Shown here in pieces: positions 1 through 11,912 of a DNA stretch of 64,000 bases. Each line of letters opens with the position of its first letter. Positions within the stretch are counted from its first letter, which is position 1. Source of the stretch: Ficedula albicollis (lineage: Eukaryota; Chordata; Aves; Passeriformes; Muscicapidae); the NCBI RefSeq assembly GCF_000247815.1, contig NC_021676.1, forward strand, positions 2,143,106-2,207,105, in the 5' to 3' direction. Below the pieces are notes generated by a model, which saw nothing but the letters and a program-made list of their open reading frames with translations, ran no database searches and was not told where the DNA came from. The position numbers and the translations under genes are program-made.

Positions 1-3000
1 AGCTGGCATGCTGACAAATTAGTTGCTTTCTGTATATAAAAGAGGAGAGGCAGGATGAGATTCCCATTTTGTAGCTTAGTGACAGTAGATATGTCACATC
101 ACAAGGTCAATAACAATCTGTCCACGGGAGAAATGTAAATGTGTGCCTGGTGTCAATACATTCTGGATTAGATTGTGAAATATTCATTCCTATAGCAGAT
201 GAGCTCGTTTGCACTAATAAAGACCACTTTATTCCAACCTGGTTAATTACAATGCCTTATATTGTCTGTTTTAAAATCTGATTACAGCTTTTGTTTAGCT
301 TTTCCAATATTAGCTCTTGTGCATTCTATGTGCTATTTCTGTCCAAAGAGTGTTAATAGAGAAAGTTAATGGACATGCCTGGAATGTGAAAAGGTTTTAG
401 GGGGATATTTATTTATTTATTTGTGCTCATCAGAGCAGATGGATCTTACAGTTTTCTTTAGAGGGAGACTCTGAAACTGTCTTAGGCTGTCTTTGACACT
501 CAAACAAAATATTATTTTGGTTGGTTAGTTGCTGTAGCTGTAGATTTTCTCACATGGCTAAACTCAGATTTTAGGAACAAAAGTGCTTAAGAGGTAAAAC
601 TTTTTATCCCACTGTGGTGTGCTAAGCGTTGGGTACTTTGGGGGTACTTTGTTTCTCCTCTTGACATACTCCAGACTCCTTCACTGCTGGGTTTTGATCC
701 TAAATTACTTTCTGCACAAAGGGCTGAACTTCCTTCCTCTTTTTGGAGTAATCTCTGCTAAGGACATCACAACCTGTGTTTAAGCACAGTGAGAGCACGC
801 TGCTAATTACTGCAGCACTCCCTGGTAATGCTCCCAGTCACATCTCTATTTCTTACATACCAGCATGAGCATTTTAGATGTGTTGAAACAAAAGTATTTT
901 GAAATTTAATTGCTGAAATCACCAGTTCAAATGACTGTATCATTTTTTGGAGGACTGGAGAGTTTGCTTCTTTATAGCTGTCCTTTGATAGGGCTGTTAA
1001 ATTCTGTGAACAATTTCTGTCTCTTCCTCTTCATATATATATTTTTCTTAATGAAAATATGTAAGTGCTGCAATTATGTCCTGGAGTACAATACTAAACT
1101 TGCTTCTGCTGTTTGCAGGATGTCTGTAAATCTGTGAAGTTTCATTATCATTGAATTTAGTCTTGCCAAGTCATTTGGGCACAAACCAAAGCTCCAATTG
1201 TGCCACTTAACTTCTGATCTGAAAAAGTGCTGTACTGCACAGGGCTTGGTTTGAGCAGAGGTGAAGATATCTACCATTCCAGTGGCTACTAAACCTAAAA
1301 GAAAGCTTTAATATCCTACTTTCAAAGTCATAGAAATATTTTTTTTACACATTTTAACAATCTTACAGAATCACAGCATTTGAGTCTTACTTTCGTCTGA
1401 GGAAGATTATGGCAGCTGTAAGTGTGCCTCCAGATGTGTACAGTTTTCATTTGTTGTCCTTTCTTTTTGCAGTCATTAAACTGATTGAAGTAACCTGACT
1501 CACACCTATGAAAAGCTTCTCAGGAGGTCCCTCAGTGTCTTTCACTTCCAGCAGCCTGTGAAAGATCTGTACTCAATTCTCCAAAGAGTTTAGAAGGTGA
1601 GGTTTGCTTATTAATAATTTTATTGGCATCACCTTGCTGTAGGCAGCCTGAGCTGTTTCCAGTGCTTTTTTACATCTCTTGCAGGGCCTGGGTTCTGCCT
1701 GAGTCACACCTGGAGCTGGTCTGTCCTTGGTAAGGATCGTGGCCATGCGAGGAAAGTTGACCTGCAGGAAGACACAGCCCCCAGTTAATTACCCTCATTT
1801 CTCCCATCACAATTCTCAGTGAATCTGGCACGACCCCGTGCATTTTTGGTGCCTCCTATTATGGCAGAGAACCATTTTATATCGTGGTTTAATGTATGGA
1901 ATGAGCAGTCTCTGCATTTCCATCGACTCCAAGCACAGCCTCAGGGTTCATTCCCCAGGACAGCATCCTTACATGCAGTGAAGCATCCTTACATGCAATT
2001 ACTTCCAGGTACTTGTGGATGGCCTAATTAATGTGGAAGTGAAAATATTACATTAAAATATTAAAGCTCCTCTGCAGTTAGACCTTTAATATTGGGGATT
2101 TTTCTCCTTGGGCAGAAAAACGGCTGATGAGCAACATATTTCCCAGGATTTATCTTTGAAAACCCTCCCTGTGTGACACTTCTGCTCTTGTGTAGGGAAT
2201 GTTTTATCAATATTTGTATCCATTTAACAATTATACATCTTTAGATACTGAAAGCACAGTCAAATTGCATCAACATCTAACAGGGAAAGCACACGAACCT
2301 CGTTATAAATAAATTATCTGGAGTAATAAGAGCTGGTGTTCTATGAGCCAACCATCAGCCTGATGCCTTGGTGTGTACCTGGAGGCAGAAAAGAAATAAA
2401 GTCACTGCTATTCCATGCTTCAGATTCTGATGAACATGGAATAGAATGTGGAAATACAAAGATATTAAAAGTATAAATTTTTCATCTGGTGTTCTCAGCA
2501 GGCTTGTTCTTTTTGCTTTATCCTGCCTTTCAAGCCTGTGAGTCTCTTCACTGAGGTTACTGAGCTGTCTTAATATTTTACATCAGCAATGGCTGGAATG
2601 AGCACACTTAAACTACCCACAGGTAGTGGGGTCTCTAAATGAACAAGATATTCAGAACTTGTGATCCCCAGCTGGCAGTTCCTGATGTCCTGTTTGTGTG
2701 TGTCTGCCTGTTTTTACCAGAAAATATGGAGGAATGTTGGCAAATGCAGTGGAAATTTTTATTTTGTGGAGTTATCTATAGAAGCTGATTTTAATTTGTG
2801 CCTCACAGAAATTCATTATTGGCAAGCAATTTTAATCAGAGGTGATACAGCATCTGCTGTAGGGTGTAAAAGTGCATAAATATTTTTGTATTCTCAGTAG
2901 AAAAATAAACTCTCCTGGAATATCTCGTCTGTAATTGTACTTTTAAACATCCCCCTACTTTTAGCAACAATTATTATTGACAGATACCACCTATAGTGTG

Positions 3001-6000
3001 TGGCACTCCCTTGAATCCAATTAACTGCACAATCATGCCCTGAGGTATTGAAAACAGCAACCCACAGAAATATCACTGTTATTGGTCAGGAAAATGCTCG
3101 TTCTGTTGGGGTTAGCAAAGAGTGGATTCTTTTTCATGGTGTTGCGTGTGTTGTTTTGTGCTCAGTCTCAGTTTTAGACTCATCTCTAGAGGGAAAGAAG
3201 CACAGAACAAATTCCACACTTTCCAGCTGTGAAAATGCGGTTTCATTGGGGTGTGGGTGGGAAAGAAGGCAAGCTCTTGAACTTTAGCTGCTCCTCCAAA
3301 GCTATTTGGTGTTTAGGATCCATTATTCCAGCAAAACCATGGAGATTTTTGTCTGCAATGTGGATTATCTTCTTTCCTTTCATCCTTCCTAGTCTGTGAT
3401 ATCTTTATCTTCCTGTGAAAAAGTATTCAGAAAGAACTAAAACAGTGACTAGATTTTGTATGCCATCAGGAAAATTACTACAATGTTCTTTCTAAAGGAT
3501 GCTTTTCTGGCCTTTTCTTGAGATTTTTATGTAGAAATAGAGGTATCAAAATGATATGAAAGCCCTGTACAAGAAATTTTTTTTTGCTTCTCCTTTCAGT
3601 AGAGCAAGGTGAAAGAAGAATATGGTTCTATAATTAACTAATTGAAAAGAAACCATATTATTGGGTTATGGAAAGATATTTCTAGTTTAGGACAAGTTGA
3701 AATTCCCTGTTGTGGGGCATAAAAGAAACTTCAAAGTAACTTTGCTACTCAGCAAAACATTTGATCACATGATCATTGATTTTGGTTTTTCATAGCTATT
3801 TCGGTACTGTTTGAAAAGTCTTAAATCTTATTTATTTAAAAAGTGCCAGTGCCAAGCTCTGTGAAAGTTTCACTGGAAACAAATACAGCTGCTTACACAG
3901 TTACCTGAAGTTAAGCAAGGAGTGTGCTGAGCATTTGTCTCAGCTGAAAATGAGGTGGCAGGTAGCTCAAAGGACAGAAAAAGGACCCAGTGCACAGTCT
4001 GTGATGAAGTTTGTCTGAAATCATGCAGGAATCGTGTCTGAAATTGTCTGAAATCATGTCTCTGGGGGGAATCAGCTGGTAAAGGTAGGGCAACAGTGAC
4101 AGGAGCCTGCCATGAGTGACACTTTTGATAGGACCAGCAGTAAAATAGATTTGAGCATGACATGCCATGTCTGGTGACAGAAGGTGCGCTGCAGCGTGAT
4201 GGAGGAGATGCTGGCCAGGAGTTGTTGGTTGTCCCCATCTGTTTCCAAAATGTTTAGTGCAGCAATGGACCCAAATCTCAGCATCTCATCCCAAGCCTGG
4301 CACAGCATGGAGTGCAGTGCTGGTTTGGGCTTTGTCCCAAAAGCTGTCTGGGAAAGAGAGGCAGGGCTGCCACAGGTCACCTCCAGTGCCCCTGGGAAGT
4401 CACCAGTGACAGCAGAACCATTGCTTCCCTACATGGCACTGCAGATACGAAGGGAAAAAAACCCAGAGCTGAGTAATTCACACTCCAGAGACAGATCTCA
4501 GAGTGTAAAAGTTGGCATTTGTTGGTAAGATATTTAATAAGAACTGTGCTGGAGTATGGGTGGGGGAACAGCCAGAAGTTGAGGGAGCTTGAAGTTTGGG
4601 TTATTACCTTGAAGCAGGCAAACCCAAAGAATAATTCATTCCTGAGTGATCAAACAGTAAATGTTTAAAATTTCCTCTTTCACTTATCCCCTGCTCTCAG
4701 TTTCATGCAGATTTTCTGGTCACAAGTTTCACCAGGCTGCTTTTATGTATTCAGACAGTGCTACTGAAGTGCTGCTGCTGAGCTTACAAGTTTTCTCAGA
4801 AAAGCCATGAAGCAGGGGCAAAATACTAATGGGATGCTTTGACACCACTCCATCAAATATTTAACCTTTTTCATTTCTTCTTCACACACTGGTTATTCCA
4901 GCAGCTCTACTTTAATTGTTTAGGGCTCAATTCTCACAAAGTGCTACACTTGTGACCCACTTTTAGTGCCATCTTCTCCTTAACAGGCCCCATGGGAATG
5001 GCAGAACTGTGAGCAGCCTCCAGGATTTTCTCTCTGCTCAGAGGATCTGCTGCTCCAGCATCCCTCTGACCCAGCTGAAGAATTCTTCCAGCCACGTGGC
5101 TGGATTTCCACACAGCCCTTTCTAATCTTGCCAGAGGTTAAAGGTAAAAGTTGGAGAAGAATAGATCTCTGTTTAGGAAGAGAGGTATTCCAGGCTTTAT
5201 ATTGGCCCATTTTCAATGAACCAGATTAATTTTCTGTACAGACATCTGTTAATTGTCCAGAGGTTCAGATTCAATCTCAGTGAGCCTGGTAACTCAGTTA
5301 GTTTCATCCATGATGTCTGCTCTCCTGGTTGTTTATGATAAACTTACTGGTAAGTATTAACTTATATTAATTAAGACCTACCAATATTGATGTTAATTTT
5401 AAATTGTTGACAAGTAGCAGATTTTGCTGGACATTGCTGTACCAAGTTCTTTAAAAATCAAGTTACTGGGAAATGCAGAGATTCTGAGTCCATTGCTGAT
5501 GTTAGCAGCAATATGGGGCTCCTCTAACCGGAGTTTTTAATTTTTTGAATTCAGAACCTGAATTTTAACCCAGCCTCCTGGACCATGTGGTTGTTGGCAG
5601 CGGGAGGCTTCTAATTCTGATGGGAGCTGCTTGCCCCATCCCTGCTCTGGGAGTGCAGCTGGTGATAAACTGCCAGCTTGCCCACGTTTCCAAGTGGCCT
5701 CCTGAACCTCAGCAAAAGCTTCGTGTGAGGGCACAGTACCACTCTGTGCTTATCTGAACAGAACTGACAATTAGAACCAAGTCTGCTGTTTTTCTGTTAG
5801 ATGCTCTTGCAAGACAGAGAAGTGCTTATGTGCAGAGTTTTATCTGAGTCTGCTGATAGTACTAAAATCTTCTGGAATCTTGATGGAAATTCAATCGCTT
5901 TTCTCACTTTCCTCAGCAGCTTTGTGCATGTTCTTTCAGTAGTACCCTTGTTAAAGCCAAAGACACGGGGAGATTTTCATTCAATGGTCTTTTCAGACTT

Positions 6001-6823
6001 CTCCCCTCTGAAGATTACATAATTATTCTGGGGAAGGAGTGGATTGCAAATACTTTTTTTTTTTCTTTTTCTTCTTTTATGCCACTTCTGATATTTATTT
6101 TACACTGTGCACTCATCTACTGATAATTATTCAGTGCTCTCTGCTAGGATAAGGCATTCTGCTGAATATAAACAGTGCTGCAGCTTCTGAAGGTATTAAA
6201 CAATGGCAGCTTCTTTGAAATGAAGAGGAGTTGCAGGTATTCTATCTCTGCTTACATGATTATGTATGAATTTATATTTTATTCTGCTGTCTGTGTGGTA
6301 CCATTGTGGTTCAGCAAAACTAAATCTGTAGGGAAAAGAACTAATCAGATAGGAAGCTGAAACAGGTTATAAATGAGTTCACTATGTAGTCAGAGAAGGA
6401 ATATAAAAATCATATTCATTGCAGGAAGGGAGAGAAGATTAAAAATAGTTGGTGTGAAATGTGTTACCATTGTTCCCATCCAAATTAAAGCTAGAACATG
6501 GGCTATTCATGAGCAAAAGTAGAGAACATGATTTCAGTAAAAATTATCTTGGCTAATCATACTTTACAAATTATATGAAGTCTATTCTGCAGATTAATTC
6601 TGCAGAATTAATCACACTAAATGTTAGGACTGGAAATAGCAGGTATCTCGGCTGGGAGTCCAGGCCCCTCTATCATTAGGAATTAAATTATATAATCCTA
6701 TTTGCAAATGTTACAAGCTTTATTTTACAATTAATTAGATTTCATCCCTGACTATTGCTGTGAAATTGTTATCTAAACACTCTAAAACCTTACTCCCGGT
6801 GTAGGCATGATTAGGTAAAATTA
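1..6823. other. Non-coding AT-rich DNA, no gene recognised
   Basis: I see no convincing exon, RNA gene or regulatory element here. The open frames are short, have no plausible protein character, and overlap one another on both strands. It contains a small ATTT repeat near 408-422, a 20-bp tandem duplication at 1962-2001 and a T-rich run near 6052-6075. It is either intergenic or intronic. Confidence 0.6.
1962..2001. repeat. 20-bp tandem duplication (two units)
   Basis: The unit beginning AGCATCCTTACATGCA occurs at 1962-1981 and again at 1982-2001, with differences only near the end of the unit. It is a short direct duplication of the replication-slippage type, with no sign of function. Confidence 0.85.
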
Positions 6824-6905
6824 CAGAATCACTCAATCATTTAGGTTGGAAAACCAAAATTATATCATTGAGTCCAACCTGTGACCAGCCCCCAGCCCAG
6901 ATTGT
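6824..6905 (-). mobile_element. CR1 LINE 3' end fragment, minus orientation
   Basis: Read on the plus strand, the segment starts CAGAATCACTCAATCATTTA, continues GGTTGGAAAA and then has ATTGAGTCCAACCTGTGACC. This is the reverse complement of the avian CR1 tail (TTGGACTCgATGATCTtagAGGTC...TTCCAACC...ATTCTATGATT). The element may extend to about 7,060, where AACACCTCAGGACCTTCCA resembles the more internal CR1 3' region, but that part is too decayed to delimit by eye. CR1 copies are usually 5'-truncated, which fits the short length. Confidence 0.8.
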
Positions 6906-7269
6906 ATTTCAGGCAAACTTTAATATTTCAGGTTGCACATTTCCCAGTGGCATATGAGCTTTTTGCTGTTGTTGCTGGAGCAGCATGGATCATGTCCCCA
7001 CAACCTCAAACACCTCAGGACCTTCCACTGGCATTGTTACGTGGGATTTGCAATTCCTGATGAACAGATCCTGCTTCCAAGGCAGAAGGCACAAGGTGAC
7101 TTTATGGAAATTAATTACCTGTTAGACCTTCCCCAGTCCCAGTTAAGCCACATCTTTCCAATGTTTGAATCGGTGTTTTAAAAGCATAATTTTTCTTCCA
7201 ATTTCAGCTTTCCAAATAAAATCTCAGAAAATGTGATTTGATTCCAGTCTTGGAATTGAAAGGTTCCAC

Positions 7270-7785
<516 letters not shown>

Positions 7786-8773
7786 CACTAGAAGTTACTT
7801 TCTTAAGAGAAGGGAGTTCTTCAGAGTTGAAGCCATAATTAGAGGTAAATTGCTGTCCTAGGGGAAGATTTGTTCCACTTCCTCATTTATTTTCAGCAAA
7901 ATGTAAGTTAGTTAAGTGTTTTAAGTGTACTACATGTTATGCCAGTTTATATTCATTTGTTTTGTGCCTCCCAAGTAATATGATGAAAGGTAACCCAATT
8001 TATTATGACAAACTGTACAGGTAATTAGAGCCATGTTTAGATCAAATCTGTTACTACACTAAATCTCCATTTAAAATGAGTAGCAAATGGACTTCAGAGT
8101 GTGTTCAAATGTACAGATAGCAGAGTTCAGGATATCACTGTCTTCCAAAGAAACCTCTTAGGAGTCTTCTTTCCAAAAATTTCTATTCTATGAAGCAAAG
8201 AGTTAATACAAGTCTCAGAAAAATTTCATGTAAAAACAGTTTCCAAAATAATTATCTCCATTTTGTCACTCTTTAAGGAGTTCATCATTGGAGTCATGCA
8301 TAGTTAAGATGGATTTTTCTGTTTATGTAGATGTAGAAAAAGATTTTCTCCTTTGCTGTTCTGTGTCACAAATCTTCTAAATGAGGCAATGAATGCTGTG
8401 TAAGCATTTATACAGACTTTTAGCTTCACAATTAGGAATTGTTTTCATTACATTTGATATGTGACCAAACCCCAAATGTCCCTTGTACGTTGTTGAAATC
8501 TCTGTGTTTTACAGCTGATGCCAGATAGATTCTGTATCCATCTGAACTTCAGCCAGTGGCTAACAGAAATTATTCTTGCTGTTTCAGACACCATGATCAG
8601 GTGCAATGGAAAAGGAAAATATTTTTTTAGCTCTTCTTGATGACCAAGCTCCACTCCCAAAGGACTTTTGCCCCTTGTCAAGTTAGATAAATTCTGAGCC
8701 CCCATCTGAGTTTTTTCCTAACCTGCTCAACTCTACAGGTGGCCCAAAGTGTATCTACAGCATCTAAGGGGAG

Positions 8774-8931
8774 GCAGAAATACCAACCTGCCTTTCCCTC
8801 TAGCATTAATAACAGGAGTCCTTCCTTTTTCCTTTTACTGATGTGTGACTGAGCAGAAATACCAACCTGCCTTTCCCTCTAGCATTAATAACAAGAGTCC
8901 TTCCTTTTCCCTTTTACTGATGTGTGACTGG
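8774..8931. repeat. 79-bp tandem duplication (two units)
   Basis: The unit beginning GCAGAAATACCAACCTGCCT is present at 8774-8852 and 8853-8931. The two copies differ at only a few positions: G/A in AACAGGAG versus AACAAGAG, one T/C in the poly-pyrimidine part, and the last base. The copy junction is exact and the length is unchanged, indicating a recent slippage or unequal exchange. Confidence 0.95.
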
Positions 8932-10235
8932 GTTGGACAGCACATTTCTTTTTTGGCTGCAGACGGAATTCCAGCGCATTTGGGGGTTTGGGGTCCCTTG
9001 TTTGCCCCTCCCTGTGGATTTGCTGAAGCCCAGCAGATTCAGGCTCGTGGTGCATCAGGAAAGTGGTGACAGGGCAAGGTCAGCTAGAAGTCAGCATGGA
9101 ACTGTGGTGTGTGAGGGGCAGGGATGTGTGAGCTCAGATTTACAGGCTCTCTGTTGAGATGTTTCCAGAGTATTGCTCGTAGTGCCACCATGCTCCATCA
9201 ATCATCTTCTATGGGCTTGTTCCAACTCACTTATTTTAAAAGAAAAAGAGATATTTACAGCTTTCCATTTGTATTCTTAGCATGAACTGAAGCTTCATAG
9301 GCACTACTTATGGGGTTTATCTTTTTTTTTTTTTTACTTGATTTACCATTTTGCTACTTTTTTTCTACTTTCCTAAACATAGGTGGAATTACAAACAAAA
9401 CATAAACACCAACTCTAATTCGAAAAAGAAAGAAGAAGATTTATTGAATTAGTTAATTCTTGATCAGCCTGTCATTAATTAGAATTTGAATATCTTTAAA
9501 ACAATCATCATGGACTCTATATCTTTTAAAAACAGGATGCTCAGAGCCCACATAATGCACATTTTTGTTCCTCTCCTTGTCCTAAGTTATGATACACAAG
9601 TAAAATCACACTATTAAGATGGAATTAGTTTCAATCTGGCTTTTGTGTGGAATTTGAAAAGTCTGCTGTCAAAGCAATAAGAGGAAAAATCTCCTTGTAA
9701 CTGGGGAATTATAACTAGGGAATCAGGGCACAAAAAGAAGATACAAATATCCTCTCAATCCAGGGTGCCCAAACCAAGGAAGGAAATGCTGGTGTTTTCA
9801 GCACACCCATAATTATGTGGAACTTTGTATTCTTCTACCATGGTTTAATTGAGTTGATGAGCTGTAATACCATATCTATAAGCAGGATCAATTTTCCAAG
9901 CTGTGTGCTTGGGAATTAATGAAGACACCACAGTCCCCAGGAGGAAAATGACCAGCTATAGAAAATCCTAAATTAAAGGGATTGGATAGCACTACATTGT
10001 GCAACAAAGGCAATTCTAGTTTGTATTTTAGAACTGCATTCAGCTCTTCTGACTATCAGAAAATCCTTTTTTTCTTTTTTAACAATGATACATTTACATT
10101 CCAGCTTCTACAGGAACTGAAACAACAAACAAGTGCACAGTGGGTTTGTGGATCATCCACTAATCAGTCACTCAATATGTGACAGACAAATTATTATTTT
10201 CAGACAAGGTTTATTCTCATGTTTTAGAATTTGGG

Positions 10236-10296
10236 TTGTTGTTTGGTTTTTTTGTTGTTTGTTTGTTTGTTTTTTGTTTGTTTGTTTGTTGGTTTT
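10236..10296. repeat. TTTG-rich simple repeat
   Basis: Repeated GTTT/GTTTT units, reading as (GTTT)n with interruptions. The overlapping hydrophobic plus-strand frame (Phe, Val, Leu, Cys) is a translation of the repeat and not a membrane protein. Confidence 0.85.
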
Positions 10297-11830
10297 AAGT
10301 CCTGGCACTCTCATATATCTGGGTTTTTGATTGGTGAAATTTCTCCTTTTCATCACATTGTTCCATTTCCAGCATCAATTTTGGAGGTTCCCAGTGCAGT
10401 GCTTTGCTGCTCAGCCCAGCCCAGCCCAGCAGAGTCTTGGTAAGGAACTGCTGGCACATCAGCCAGGATAGGAGGGAACAATTTGCTGGCAGATTTCAGA
10501 CATCTCCTGTAAAAAATGTCCAACTGGGTTTCCCATTCTAATTGAATGCTTCCCAGAAACCGTTTCTCCCTACCTTTGTCTATTTTCTTGTCCATTTTCT
10601 TCCCTAAGCCAGAAGGGATTTTTTTGCTACTCATTTTTAGTTCAATTCCTCAATATCCATAAACAGGCCTCCCATCCCAGAGTCCTGCCCCAGCCCTTGC
10701 TAATTGTCCCTCTCAGTCTGTGTGATAACCATAAAAATTATATTTCATGTCTTCTCATGCTGCCAGAGTACATTATTTTGGTTTTTTTTTTTTCCTGTTG
10801 ACTGGCAGCAGCATCCTGAATTCTAGAATAAAATGAGTTTTTTTTTCTGATGAATTTGGTGATTTGGTTGTGTTGAGCCCTCTTCAAGTGCAGCTTTGTT
10901 GTTGTGTGAATACAATCAGCCTTGAATGTATAAAATTCCTTTGTGGCAGCCTAAATTTCCTTTAAAATGGTCTAAAAATTAATGGCTCTACCTACAGTGA
11001 ATAAAGGCAAATAAATAGGTGATGCAAAAAGCCTAAAGCCACACCTTGGTATAGAGTTTTTCAGGTTAATTAAGAACCATTTCATCATGAGGTGGGGCAT
11101 GGTGACTCTAAAATTATGATTTTAATGCTTCTTTCCCAATTTCATTCGCGCATTGCAGTGACTCATGAAAATTTGCCTAACATACATTTCTGGATTCAGA
11201 CCTGGGTTTTGTTTTTTCAGAGGATTTTTTTTGTTCTTACAGAGGATGGGGGTTTTGGCAGCCTGGGCTCACCCCCCAATTCTCTGAGGGTCCAGGGAAC
11301 CCAAAGACATCAAATTCCTCAGGGTGGGATGTGCCTGGCACTGAATGACCTGTAAGAACTCAGAGAACACCTTCAAAGGTCCTCATCTCTGCCTGCTGCT
11401 TGTGAAACAGAATATAATAAATTTAAAGGGTGTTGAGTCATGGGTTCTATTAAATGCAGAGGAAACAAGGGAAAGCACAATTTCAGTGAAAAATACGCCC
11501 ATAAGTAATTCCCTGGGGACTTGCTATGGTCTGGGGATTAGGTTTGGGATTACTTTCAGAATTTAGCAGTGACTTATTGTGTAATTTTTTGGTAAACCAT
11601 CTAAGCTTGGAATTGTAAGTTTTCTATTGAGAACTGAGGTTGATAGTTTTCTGTCACACACATTAGCATTTGTAAAGCATGCTGTGCCTTTTCTCCTCTG
11701 CATTAAACCAGCTTCTCCAGGTGCCTGGATTTCTTTTTCTTTATATGTTTTTAGAACTGCATAATTTATTTTCTGCTCAAAGTGTTCATGAGAAATGCCC
11801 TCCTATCTGCTAACCATGGGACAGAATTAA

Positions 11831-11912
11831 CATATATATGCATTTATATATGTGTTTATATATGTATTTATATATGTATTTATATATGTATTTATATATG
11901 TATTTATATATG
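11831..11912. repeat. 14-bp AT minisatellite
   Basis: About six units of TATATATGTATTTA run head to tail. The first two units carry variants (GCATTTA, GTGTTTA) and the later ones are uniform. This produces the repeating Ile-Asn-Thr-Tyr frame seen on the minus strand, which is not a gene. The graded homogeneity, with variants at the left edge and identical units at the right, is usual for an array expanding at one end. Confidence 0.95.

Larger units (their letters stand above)
7786..11830. other. Non-coding AT-rich DNA with small simple repeats
   Basis: Apart from the 79-bp tandem duplication at 8774-8931 and a TTTG-rich stretch at 10236-10296, I see no gene or recognisable repeat. A somewhat GC-richer patch at about 8,980-9,150 has open frames on the plus strand, but no splice sites or protein character that would support an exon. 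Confidence 0.55.

Noticed and set aside
1365..1400. ACAGAATCACAG as a possible CR1 tail on the minus strand
   Set aside because: Only the first dozen bases fit; the following GGTTGGAAA and CCAACC landmarks are missing.
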